Assembly (NCBI GenBank): GCA_937875035.1
Contig: CALNCF010000274.1
Coordinates: forward strand, 1 to 7,386
Length of the DNA stretch: 7,386 nt
Source of the DNA: an uncultured Sphingobacteriaceae bacterium
GTDB taxonomy: Bacteria > Bacteroidota > Bacteroidia > Sphingobacteriales > Sphingobacteriaceae
Direction of reading: 5' to 3'
The position numbers and the translations under genes are program-made. Below the pieces are notes generated by a model that was not told the DNA's origin, searched no databases, and saw nothing but the letters and a program-made list of their open reading frames with translations. Positions 1 to 7,201 of this stretch are shown here, in pieces; position 1 is the first letter of the stretch; each line of letters starts with the position of its first letter.

Positions 1-1
1 G

Positions 2-160
2 GATACGCGTGCCTACTTCCCGGCCTGGGTAAGCTATTACCAGGAGCTGCAATCGGCCATCCCCGAAGGCGAGCCGGGCATTAACCCGGGACTCATCTCC
101 CGTTCGGAAAAGCTGATCATCATCTACGACTTCCAGAAAAAAGATCCTCTTCATTATTAA
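2..160 (+). CDS. C-terminal fragment of an unrecognised protein
   Basis: An open frame runs in from the left edge and ends at a TAA at 158-160, giving 52 residues that begin DTRAYFPAWV and end DFQKKDPLHY. The fragment contains an aromatic-rich start (YFPAWVSYY), a Pro/Gly-rich turn (PEGEPGINPG) and a hydrophobic strand-like stretch (KLIIIYDF). Codon use resembles the genes downstream, so I take it as genuine coding sequence. I do not recognise the family, and the fragment is too short to assign a function. It is followed by a 139-bp gap, so it is probably the end of a separate upstream transcription unit, although no convincing terminator hairpin follows it. Confidence 0.7.
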   Translation, partial: DTRAYFPAWVSYYQELQSAIPEGEPGINPGLISRSEKLIIIYDFQKKDPLHY

Positions 161-299
161 CACCTAATAGGCGCGCCTCCGATTCGATCGCTATAAATTC
201 GAATTAAATAGTATTTTTAAAACGTTTTGATACTAAAGGTGATGGTTTGATGCGTTATAAGTAGAATTTTTCAAACCGTTCCTTGGGAAATCACGCTTA
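161..299 (+). promoter_or_regulatory. Intergenic gap, probable promoter region of the cluster
   Basis: This is the only gap over 100 bp and the most AT-rich part of the window (about 181-275). No perfect TAnnTTTG box is present. The nearest matches, each 5 of 6 fixed positions, are TAAATTCG at 194-201 and TATTTTTA at 212-219, and neither has a clear TTTG at the right distance upstream. A TTGATA at 227-232 and a TATAAG at 256-261 resemble sigma-70 elements, but they are 23 bp apart, which is too far. The gap also contains palindromes AGGCGCGCCT (169-178) and AATTCGAATT (196-205). A promoter is inferred mainly from gene arrangement; its exact position is not resolved. Confidence 0.4.
244..277 (+). 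repeat. Inverted repeat in the leader of the TPR gene
   Basis: GGTTTGA at 244-250 is matched by its reverse complement TCAAACC at 271-277, with 20 bases between the arms. In RNA the stem could extend outward by three more pairs (U-G, A-U, G-U) to 241-280. The right arm ends 22 bases before the ATG at 300. It could be a leader hairpin or an operator. A 7-bp repeat within such a distance is not rare by chance in a gap of this size, so confidence is low. Confidence 0.25.
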
Positions 300-3200
300 A
301 TGAACACCATGTCTATAAAAAAATCCTTCTTCCTCCTCGGTTTAACATTCGTTTTGGTTCAGCCGCTTTTCGCACAGCAAACCCGCATCTATACTGATCC
401 CGACAAGCTCTATCACTTAGGGCTCGAGCTCTACGACAAAGAAAAATACGGCGCCGCACGCGAGCAGTTTGAAAAAGCGCTGCGCATGGTAGATGAGCAG
501 AACCTCAAGGGAAAGGAAGGATATAATCTCATCGCCATCAATTCGGAATATTACGCGGCACGCTGCGCCCTCGAATTGTTCAACCAGGATGCGGAAGACA
601 AGCTCTTACATTTTGTGAACACTTACCCGGAAAGCCCGTTCTCCAAAACGGCGAATTTCCAGATCGGTAAATTCTATTACCAGCAACGTAAATACGATTA
701 TGCCCTGCGCTGGTTATTGAAATCGGATATCAGCAGCCTCACCGCAGAAGAACGGGTAGAATACCAGTTCAAAACCGCGTTCAGCTATTTTTCATTAGAC
801 AGCCTGAGCCAGGCCAGCGAAGGCTTTCAGAAGGTGAAGAAGCTCCAGAGCAAATATGCCTACCCAGCTACCTATTACTATGCATACATTGCTTACCGTC
901 AGAAAGATTATGATACCGCACTGGAAAATTTCATCGCGCTGAAAGATTCGAAGACCTACTCGGAGATCGTACCCTATTACGTGGTGAGCATTTATTATGA
1001 AAAAGCACAATACCGCGAGTTGCTTAGCTATGCGAAAGATTATAAGGACAACCCGAAGGTGAAGAACCAGCAGGACATCCTGAAGCTGTCGGCATCGGCA
1101 GCCTTCAAGCTGGACGATTATCAAACAGCGATCCTGCTGTATGAAGACCTGCTGAAGAAAAACCCAACTCTCAGCAGCGCGCAGATATTTGAGTTAGGCT
1201 ATGCTTATCATCAGACGGAAAAATACGACCAGGCTATTACATGGCTGAAGAAGATCAGCGAAGAGAATAATATTTACGCGCAGAACGGACTGTTCGCACT
1301 GGGCGATTGCTTCCTGAAAAAGGGAGATAAGCAGGCTGCCCGGAATGCGTTCTGGAAAGCATCGAAGCTTTCCTTCGACGCGAACACGACCCGCGAATCG
1401 CTGTTCCTGTACGCCAAGCTTTCCTTCGAATTACAGTTTCACCAGTTAGCCATCGACGGTTTCCAGAATTACATCAAGACCTATCCGAAAGAAGAGAATA
1501 CCGAGGAAGCCAAATACCTTTTAGGGGAAGCGCTGATCTCGACCAAGAACTATAAAGACGCTATCGATGTGCTGGAAAGCATCGGCACAAGGAAAACAGG
1601 AACCGCCCTGGCTTACCAGAAGGTTTGCTATTACCGGGGTGTGGAAGTATTCAACGAAAAAGACATGAACGGCGCCATAGCCCTGTTCGACAAGTCGCTG
1701 GCTAATGTGCCCGACAAGAGCATCCAGTCGCAGGCTTATTTCTGGAAAGCGGAAGCCCTGTATAACAAGAATGATTTCGAGAACGCCGCGAAGAATTTCC
1801 TGCTCTCTGTTAACAATCCCAGCCTGACGGCTCTGCCTACTTTTAACCAGGCCAACTATAACCTGGGCTATTGCTATTTCCGCATGGAAGATTATAAATC
1901 GGCTGTGTATTATTTCGACAGGTACCTGAAAGCGGAGAAGCAGAACCAGAAGTGCATAAACGACGCGACACTGCGCATGGCCGATGGCTACTTCGTGATC
2001 AAGACCTACGACAAAGCGCTGTTCAATTACAATAAGATTATCAATGAAAAGCAAAGCGGCGCAGATTACGCCCTCTTCCAGAAAGGCATGATCCTCGGAT
2101 TGCAGAATAAGCTGAACGATAAGGTGGTGACCATGCAGACTTTGCTAAGCACCTATCCTAAATCGCCGTACGCGGATGATGCTTATTATGAGACCGGGAG
2201 CGCGCAGTTCGTGATGAACAACATCTCTGATGCCATCGCGAATTTCATGCAGCTGATCAACAACTTTAAAGGAAGCCGTTATGTATCCAAGGCGAAGCTG
2301 AGCCTCGGACTGATCTATTATAACCAGAGCGACGACCAGCGTTCGCTGAGCATGTACAAGAGCGTGATCACCGATTACCCGGGTTCAGATGAAGCCAAGG
2401 AAGCTCTCCTGGCCATCAAGAATATTTATGTGGATGCGGGAAATGCCGATGAATACTTAGCCTTTGTAAAAACGCTTCCGTTCGCGTCGGTAACCGAAGG
2501 TGCGCAGGATTCCATTACATACCAGGCAGCCAATAACCGTTACCTGCTGGGCGATTGCGACAATGCCATTACCGGGCTGACTTCTTATATCGACAAATTC
2601 CCTTCGGGATATTTCATTACCGAATCGCATTACCATCGTGCTGAATGTTATCTCCGTAAAAAGAATGAAGAGAAAGCGCTGGTGGATTATACCTACCTGA
2701 TCGACAAGAACAAGACAGTTTACCTGGAGCGCGCGCTGCTTATGGCCGCCCGCATTTCCTATAACCAGAAAAAATATGATGAGGCCGCGCAACATTATAC
2801 CCGGCTGGAAAGCGTAGCGGAGTTCAAAGAGAATTTCGGCGAAGCGATCAGCGGAGCGATGAAATCGTACATGGCCCTGAACGATTGCGAAGACGCTATG
2901 AAGTATGCCAACAAGGTGATCCTGTTTGAAAAGGCTTCATCCGAAGATATCAATACGGCGCACCTGTACCTGGGCAAGTGCTACCTCGCGGCGAATAACC
3001 CCGAGTCGGCGCTCAGCGAATTTAACATCGTTACCAGGAGCACGGCCACCGAAACCGGGGCCGAAGCCAAATACCTCACAGCCCTGATCCTGTTCAATAA
3101 GGGAGAATATATCCAGTCGCAGAAAACCTGCTTCGAGCTGAGCAACCAGATCCCGTCGTACGATTACTGGATCGCCAAGGCATTCATCCTCCTGGCAGAC

Positions 3201-3332
3201 AATTACCTGAAGCTCGGCAACGAGTTCCAGGCCCGCAGCACCCTGCAAAGCATCCTGGATGAGTACGAAGGTAACGATGATATCCGTACCACGGCACAAC
3301 AGAAACTGGAATCTTTATCCTTGCCTAAATAA
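300..3332 (+). CDS. Exported tetratricopeptide-repeat scaffold protein, about 1010 residues
   Basis: The protein starts with a signal peptide: basic KK at 7-8, a hydrophobic core from about 10 to 20 and a likely signal peptidase I site LFA-QQ after residue 25. The rest is almost entirely TPR-like helical hairpins, roughly two dozen by eye. Clear examples are at about 35-61, 120-141, 265-288, 298-320, 478-504, 518-542, 664-692, 775-800 and 886-912. They carry the typical pattern of G/A-x-x-Y/F, then Y-x-x-A, then F, and several have the YP or NP turn of the TPR_6/BamD/CpoB type (KNP, TYP, DYP). No enzyme motif is seen. Such repeats bind proteins, so a periplasmic scaffold role is inferred. It opens the cluster and is 12 bp from the barrel gene. 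The start at 300 is preferred weakly over ATG 309 because GGGA at 285-288 lies 11 bases upstream; both leave a working signal peptide. A link to CpoB/YbgF is by analogy only. Confidence 0.9.
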   Translation: MNTMSIKKSFFLLGLTFVLVQPLFAQQTRIYTDPDKLYHLGLELYDKEKYGAAREQFEKALRMVDEQNLKGKEGYNLIAINSEYYAARCALELFNQDAEDKLLHFVNTYPESPFSKTANFQIGKFYYQQRKYDYALRWLLKSDISSLTAEERVEYQFKTAFSYFSLDSLSQASEGFQKVKKLQSKYAYPATYYYAYIAYRQKDYDTALENFIALKDSKTYSEIVPYYVVSIYYEKAQYRELLSYAKDYKDNPKVKNQQDILKLSASAAFKLDDYQTAILLYEDLLKKNPTLSSAQIFELGYAYHQTEKYDQAITWLKKISEENNIYAQNGLFALGDCFLKKGDKQAARNAFWKASKLSFDANTTRESLFLYAKLSFELQFHQLAIDGFQNYIKTYPKEENTEEAKYLLGEALISTKNYKDAIDVLESIGTRKTGTALAYQKVCYYRGVEVFNEKDMNGAIALFDKSLANVPDKSIQSQAYFWKAEALYNKNDFENAAKNFLLSVNNPSLTALPTFNQANYNLGYCYFRMEDYKSAVYYFDRYLKAEKQNQKCINDATLRMADGYFVIKTYDKALFNYNKIINEKQSGADYALFQKGMILGLQNKLNDKVVTMQTLLSTYPKSPYADDAYYETGSAQFVMNNISDAIANFMQLINNFKGSRYVSKAKLSLGLIYYNQSDDQRSLSMYKSVITDYPGSDEAKEALLAIKNIYVDAGNADEYLAFVKTLPFASVTEGAQDSITYQAANNRYLLGDCDNAITGLTSYIDKFPSGYFITESHYHRAECYLRKKNEEKALVDYTYLIDKNKTVYLERALLMAARISYNQKKYDEAAQHYTRLESVAEFKENFGEAISGAMKSYMALNDCEDAMKYANKVILFEKASSEDINTAHLYLGKCYLAANNPESALSEFNIVTRSTATETGAEAKYLTALILFNKGEYIQSQKTCFELSNQIPSYDYWIAKAFILLADNYLKLGNEFQARSTLQSILDEYEGNDDIRTTAQQKLESLSLPK

Positions 3333-3344
3333 CGAAGACCAACC

Positions 3345-4976
3345 ATGAATAAGACATTCAGCATATATAGTTTAAGCAGCTTACTGATCCTGTGCGGGGG
3401 AACTGCCCTCGCGCAGAAAAACCTTTCCGAGCAGATCGATGTGGTGAGACCTTATAAGCCGGTGCTGGCCGAAGCTTTAAAGATCAGCTATAACCCGGAG
3501 ATCAAGGTAGAGCCGAACCGTACAGGAGAATTCGAATACCAGGTCGACCCTAAAAAGGTAGACAGCATTTCGAAGCTCAGCGTGATCGGTGCGGAGAAGA
3601 TGAAATCCGAAGGCATCGCGAAGCTTTATCCATCATATATCAAACTCGGCGGAGGTAATTATGCAACCACGTACGCGGAAGCATTCATTACGAACACCCG
3701 TTCCAGGGAATACCTGATCGGCACCCATTTAAAGCACCAGGCTTCGGTGGGCAGCATCAAGAACGCGGATTACAGCGAGAACCAGGTAGAGATCTTTGGC
3801 AGGAGGATCTATAAGAAGAGTGCGCTGTATGCTTCCTTTAATTATGACCGCGACGTGGCACACTTCTACGGGTACAACCACGACCTGTTCAGCTATAAGC
3901 GCACAGAAGTACGCCAGCATTTTAATTATATAGATATGCAGGCCGGCATTGAAAGTCACCATGCACAGGAAACCAACGCGTTGAATTACCGGTTAGGGGT
4001 GAAAGCATATACGGCTTCCGACCGTTTCAAAGCGAATGAGAACAGCCTTTCGCTCGACGGCCTGTTCGCGAAGAACATTGCCGGCGCGCCCATCCGTTTA
4101 AATACAGGGCTTATGTTCCGCCAGAACCAGGATTCCCTGAAGTCGGATCATCATTACTTCATGTTCAACCCGGCATATACCTATAAGCAGGATCAGCTTT
4201 CATTGACCCTCGGACTGAATACCTTTACCGAATTCGGCAGCAGATCAGCCTTCCGCATCTATCCTCACGTGATCCTGGATTATACGCTGATCGGGGATGA
4301 GATGATCGCCTTTGCAGGCATCACCGGGAAGTTGAAACAGAACAGCTTCCGCGATACCTATACACAGAACCCATTCATTGCTTCTAACCAGGTCTTCCTG
4401 AATACCAACGAAAAGATGAACCTCTTCGCAGGGATCAGGGGGAATATCAGCAGCAAGACCGCCTATCGTGTACAGGTAAGCTATTCGAACCTGGCCGATG
4501 TGCCTTTCTTCGTGAACGACACCAACGACCTGCGTAAGTTCGTGCTGGTATACGACGGCAAGAATACCACCCTGCTGAACCTGAGCGGAGAGTTCTCGCA
4601 CCAGTTCTCCGATAAGCTGCGCCTCTTCGGAAAAGCCGAGATCAACAGCTATACCATGGATCAGGAGCTGGAGGCATGGCATGTGCCGCTGTACCGGGTA
4701 CAGGTATCGGGCACCTATAATATCGCCGATAAATTCCTGCTAACGGCCGATGTATATGGTATTTCGAAGAGCAACGCCCTGATCTACACCCCGGACCCGA
4801 CCGTGAAAGAGCTGAAGGGCATTATCGACGCGAACCTGGGGATCGATTACCGGTACTCGAAGATCATCTCTATCTTCCTAAAAATGAACAACCTGGCTAA
4901 TACGCGCCAGGAGCAGTATCTGAATTATAAGAACTACGGGCTAAACGGTTTACTGGGAGCAACCTTCTCCTTCTAA
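3345..4976 (+). CDS. Outer-membrane beta-barrel protein, TonB-dependent-receptor-like
   Basis: The 543-residue product has a signal peptide (hydrophobic about 8-22) with a good type I cleavage site, ALA-QK, after residue 23. The mature N-terminus (24-105) contains QIDVVRPYKPVL at 30-41, then a soluble-looking stretch. From about residue 105 to the end the sequence alternates polar and hydrophobic residues with many Tyr/Phe, as in barrel strands. The last strand region reads DYRYSKIISIFLKMNNLANT (501-520) and the protein ends in GATFSF with a terminal Phe, the usual outer-membrane assembly signal. The final part closely resembles the C-termini of Bacteroidota TonB-dependent receptors, but the protein is shorter than the usual 700 or more residues and I see no standard plug domain. 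Its place between a TPR protein and an ExbB-ExbD-TonB set suggests a dedicated outer-membrane partner. The substrate, if any, is unknown. It could equally be a structural anchor or a small porin. Confidence 0.85.
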   Translation: MNKTFSIYSLSSLLILCGGTALAQKNLSEQIDVVRPYKPVLAEALKISYNPEIKVEPNRTGEFEYQVDPKKVDSISKLSVIGAEKMKSEGIAKLYPSYIKLGGGNYATTYAEAFITNTRSREYLIGTHLKHQASVGSIKNADYSENQVEIFGRRIYKKSALYASFNYDRDVAHFYGYNHDLFSYKRTEVRQHFNYIDMQAGIESHHAQETNALNYRLGVKAYTASDRFKANENSLSLDGLFAKNIAGAPIRLNTGLMFRQNQDSLKSDHHYFMFNPAYTYKQDQLSLTLGLNTFTEFGSRSAFRIYPHVILDYTLIGDEMIAFAGITGKLKQNSFRDTYTQNPFIASNQVFLNTNEKMNLFAGIRGNISSKTAYRVQVSYSNLADVPFFVNDTNDLRKFVLVYDGKNTTLLNLSGEFSHQFSDKLRLFGKAEINSYTMDQELEAWHVPLYRVQVSGTYNIADKFLLTADVYGISKSNALIYTPDPTVKELKGIIDANLGIDYRYSKIISIFLKMNNLANTRQEQYLNYKNYGLNGLLGATFSF

Positions 4977-5017
4977 GCACCCGTCGTAAAAATTTACACG
5001 CATTAGAAGTAAATTCA

Positions 5018-5025
5018 TACATTTG
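5018..5025 (+). promoter_or_regulatory. Bacteroidota-type -7 promoter element TACATTTG
   Basis: TACATTTG matches the Bacteroidota -7 consensus TAnnTTTG at every fixed position and sits in the 59-bp gap before the HU-SPOR gene. The best upstream partner is TTTA at 4993-4996, a one-base variant of the -33 TTTG, with a 21-bp spacer. That TTTA lies in the small inverted repeat GTAAA-AA-TTTAC (4986-4997), and GTAAA recurs at 5009-5013. A perfect box has about a 1-2% chance of arising in a random gap of this length. Transcription would begin very close to the ATG at 5036. It would give the HU-SPOR, exbB, exbD and tonB genes their own promoter within the cluster. Confidence 0.55.
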
Positions 5026-5029
5026 GGGG
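5025..5029 (+). promoter_or_regulatory. G-run before the HU-SPOR start, possible ribosome binding site
   Basis: GGGGG lies six bases before ATG 5036, a correct distance for a Shine-Dalgarno-like site. Its first G is also the last base of the putative -7 box. If that promoter is used, most or all of this run would be excluded from the mRNA; it could act only on transcripts reading through from upstream. Bacteroidota often start translation without a strong Shine-Dalgarno site, so the role is uncertain. Confidence 0.3.
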
Positions 5030-5035
5030 TTCATT

Positions 5036-6043
5036 ATGATTCATTTACCCGCACATATTAAGGCATTGCTGCTGCATCACGATTGCGTGATCCTTCCCGG
5101 CTTGGGGGGATTCGTGACGAATTACCGTCCGTCTGTCCTTCATACCCAGAAGCAGGTATTGCGCGCGCCCGGTAAATCAGTCGCCTTTAACCAATCGCTG
5201 AGCCTGAACGACGGCCTGCTGGCGCATCATATTGCGCAGGCTCATGGCTGGAGCTATGAAGAAGCGCTTGATCAGCTTACCCGTCATTGCGTGGAAATGC
5301 GCCTGGATATTTACCGTGGTGAGAAAGTACGCATGGAAGGGGTCGGTATCCTTCATTTCAGCGCCGCTGGCACCATCATTTTTGACCCGGAAGCCGGCGA
5401 GAATCTCTTGCTGGAATCGTACGGGCTGGAAGACCTGCATGTAACACGCATCAAACGATCCGGGGAAGAGCAGGTAATGCCTGCCGATCCGAAGGTGATC
5501 CCGGTTTCACGTACCGGTTACCGTAAATTCATCCGGAATACCGCCGCGGCAGCTGCCATTGCAGCGATAGCCATCGGCATCTATATCAACAGAGAAGTAA
5601 TACTGGAGAAGATCCAGCAGGACCCAATATCCCTGCACACGCAAACCGCCGAGCTCTTCCCTTTTGTAGACTCTTACCAGTACAGCAGGCAATTACCGGT
5701 ACCCGCTGTAATAGCCCCCGCAGAAGCGCCTGTTTCCCCGGATGAAGACACCGTGTTCATTGGAAGCATCAGCGTTAAAAAAGAACTCCGGGCAGAACCC
5801 ACCACAACGGCTGCCAGTACCGGCGGACGATTCGCATTGGTTGCCGGCGTATTCCGCAAGGAAGAGAACGCAGGGAACTATCTGGCAGAGCTGAAAAATA
5901 AAGGCGTGAATGCCACGTTAGACAAGAGTTCCAAAGGGGTTTACCGGGTGATCATCGCCACGTACAACGACCGTAACGAAGCCGAGCTTCAGCTCAAGGC
6001 TGCAAAAAATATTAATAAAGACAGTTGGATATTAACCTTATAA
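5036..6043 (+). CDS. HU-CCDC81-like domain, membrane helix and SPOR domain protein
   Basis: Three parts are visible in 335 residues. Residues 1 to about 138 match the bacterial HU-CCDC81 type, a branch of the HU/IHF fold. Marks are IHLPAHIKALLLHHDCVILP, the GLGGFV loop at 22-27, FNQSLSLNDGLL at 51-62 and RGEKVRMEGVGILHF at 94-108. Residues about 168-184 (NTAAAAAIAAIAIGIYI) form one membrane helix, with R159, R163, K164 and R167 before it, which places the N-terminus in the cytoplasm. After a Pro/Ala-rich linker (about 220-260) a SPOR domain fills 264-335, with RFALVAGVF, then NAGNYLAELKNKG, then GVYRVIIATY. SPOR domains bind denuded peptidoglycan at division septa. The HU-like part may bind DNA or protein; this is unproven. 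The gene begins at the family's usual start and lies 17 bp before exbB. A septum-associated anchor linking the cytoplasm to the cell wall is the likeliest role. Confidence 0.9.
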   Translation: MIHLPAHIKALLLHHDCVILPGLGGFVTNYRPSVLHTQKQVLRAPGKSVAFNQSLSLNDGLLAHHIAQAHGWSYEEALDQLTRHCVEMRLDIYRGEKVRMEGVGILHFSAAGTIIFDPEAGENLLLESYGLEDLHVTRIKRSGEEQVMPADPKVIPVSRTGYRKFIRNTAAAAAIAAIAIGIYINREVILEKIQQDPISLHTQTAELFPFVDSYQYSRQLPVPAVIAPAEAPVSPDEDTVFIGSISVKKELRAEPTTTAASTGGRFALVAGVFRKEENAGNYLAELKNKGVNATLDKSSKGVYRVIIATYNDRNEAELQLKAAKNINKDSWILTL

Positions 6044-6060
6044 CCGCATAAGAAGCAAAC

Positions 6061-6771
6061 ATGATTCTTTTACAGATAACAGAAGCAGGAGCTGCCGTGG
6101 CAGACACCCTCTTACAAACCGTGAATGCATTACCACAGAGCAAAGTTCCGGAGCAGCTGAACCTGCTGCAGCTGATCATGAAGGGCGGCTGGGTGATGAT
6201 CCCGATCCTGGTTCTTTCCGTGATGGGATTGTATATTTTCTTCGAGCGCTATTTCACTATCCGCAAGGCATCCCGCGACGAATCATCGCTGATGATGCAG
6301 GTGCGCGAGCTCATTAAGCAGGGGAACCTGCAATCGGCAACCGCTTTGTGCAAGCAGGCGAACAGCCCGATCTCCCGCATGCTTCAGAAAGGACTGGTAC
6401 GGATCGGTAAGCCGATCAAGGAGATCGAAGGAGCGATCGAGAACGTAGGCAAGCTGGAAGTCGCGAAGCTGGAACGGAACATTTCGGTGCTGGGCATCAT
6501 CGCGGGTATCGCGCCGATGCTTGGTTTCGTAGGTACGATCTCCGGGGTTATCAAGATCTTTTATAACATTTCATTATCAGATAATATCAGCATCGGTATC
6601 ATTTCCGGCGGTCTATATGAGAAGATGATCACATCGGCAGCGGGCCTGATCGTAGGGATCCTGGCCTATATCGGTCACCATGTGCTGAACATGATGGTAG
6701 ACAAGCTGATCCTGAAAATGGAAACGGAATCGATTGACTTTATAGACCTCTTAGAAGAACCGAGTAAATAA
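6061..6771 (+). CDS. exbB: ExbB/TolQ-family proton channel subunit
   Basis: This 236-residue inner-membrane protein is the stator-like subunit of a proton-driven motor. Three membrane segments are visible at about 42-62, 141-167 and 178-208, with a large cytoplasmic loop between the first and second. The second segment carries GIAPMLGFVGTISGV (149-163), the family signature, with T159 at the place of E. coli ExbB T148. The third carries LYEKMITSAAGLIVGI (185-200), with E187 and T191 matching E176 and T181. The N-terminal 35 or so residues before the first helix would be periplasmic and are somewhat longer than in E. coli. The gene follows the HU-SPOR gene by 17 bp and overlaps exbD by one base. 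Sequence alone does not separate ExbB from TolQ; the TonB-type protein downstream favours ExbB. Confidence 0.93.
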   Translation: MILLQITEAGAAVADTLLQTVNALPQSKVPEQLNLLQLIMKGGWVMIPILVLSVMGLYIFFERYFTIRKASRDESSLMMQVRELIKQGNLQSATALCKQANSPISRMLQKGLVRIGKPIKEIEGAIENVGKLEVAKLERNISVLGIIAGIAPMLGFVGTISGVIKIFYNISLSDNISIGIISGGLYEKMITSAAGLIVGILAYIGHHVLNMMVDKLILKMETESIDFIDLLEEPSK

Positions 6772-7166
6772 TGAATCTGAGAAGACGACATAAGATTGCG
6801 GCAGAGGTGAGCACAGCCTCGCTGAACGACATCATGTTCTTCCTGATGCTGTTCTTCCTGATCGCATCCACCCTGGTGAACCCCAATGTTGTGAAGCTGC
6901 TCCTGCCGAAGGCATCCAGCGGACAAGCCCTCGCAAAGAAGACCATCAGTGTTTCCATCACCAAAGACCTGCAATACTTTGTAGAGAAAAAACCTGTAGC
7001 GCCTTCGCAGATCGAAAATGTATTAAAGGGTTACCTCTCATCGGCAGATGAGCTGACCGTGATCTTATATGTGGACCAGACCGTACAGATCCAGAACATC
7101 GTAGATGTAATGGATGTATCGAACAGGCTGAAAGTAAAGCTTGTATTGGCCACCGACCCTAAATGA
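6771..7166 (+). CDS. exbD: ExbD/TolR-family proton channel subunit
   Basis: The 131-residue product has a basic cytoplasmic start (NLRRRHK), a single membrane helix at about 20-35, and a periplasmic domain from about 38 onward containing KLLLPKAS (43-50), the region that in ExbD/TolR follows the helix. D20 in LNDIMFFLML corresponds to the essential proton-carrying Asp of the family (E. coli ExbD D25). The usual Thr-Pro four and three residues before that Asp is replaced by Ala16-Ser17. Length is slightly below the E. coli protein (141). The start ATG shares its A with the stop of exbB (TAATG), which implies translational coupling and matched production of the two partners. It forms the proton channel inside the ExbB pentamer and, by analogy, binds peptidoglycan or TonB in the periplasm. 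Confidence 0.93.
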   Translation: MNLRRRHKIAAEVSTASLNDIMFFLMLFFLIASTLVNPNVVKLLLPKASSGQALAKKTISVSITKDLQYFVEKKPVAPSQIENVLKGYLSSADELTVILYVDQTVQIQNIVDVMDVSNRLKVKLVLATDPK

Positions 7167-7201
7167 GTAACACCATCACCGGATACACATACACGTGGTA
7201 G
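7163..7201 (+). other. 12-codon mini-ORF bridging exbD and tonB
   Basis: ATG at 7163-7165 overlaps the exbD stop as ATGA and opens a frame reading MSNTITGYTYTW before TAG at 7199-7201. The stop lies across the beginning of the tonB frame, whose GTG is at 7195-7197. Ribosomes ending at this TAG would be placed directly on the GTG, so the mini-ORF could couple exbD and tonB translation. Alternatively it is a chance frame, or a single-base error or mutation separates it from tonB. The peptide itself resembles nothing I know. Confidence 0.3.

Noticed and set aside
161..180. Terminator for the upstream gene at the palindrome AGGCGCGCCT
   Set aside because: The palindrome has no loop and no following T-run, so it does not have the shape of an intrinsic terminator.
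1365..1429. 14-bp direct repeat AAGCTTTCCTTCGA at 1365-1378 and 1416-1429
   Set aside because: Both copies are in frame in the TPR gene and encode KLSF plus Asp or Glu, 17 codons apart. Similar helices and codon preference explain it; there is no sign of a mobile element.
1521..2054. Long open frame of 177 codons on the minus strand, within the TPR gene
   Set aside because: It lies wholly opposite a well-supported TPR frame and its product has no recognisable domain. Codon bias of the sense gene explains it. The same applies to the other minus-strand frames at 795-1124, 2457-2795, 2937-3299, 4245-4682 and 6675-6974.
3378..3400. Cys17 in the signal sequence of the barrel protein as a lipoprotein site
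   Set aside because: The residue before the Cys is Leu rather than Gly, Ala or Ser, and a good type I site (ALA-QK) follows, so this is not a convincing lipobox.
4977..5000. Possible transcription terminator after the barrel gene, at GTAAA-AA-TTTAC
   Set aside because: The stem is only five AT-rich pairs with a two-base loop and no U-tract, so it is too weak for an intrinsic terminator. An operator or chance is likelier.
5232..5444. Plus-strand open frame of 70 codons inside the HU-SPOR gene
   Set aside because: It is in another frame of a gene with clear HU-CCDC81 and SPOR domains, and its translation (rich in Trp, Arg and Lys) looks random.
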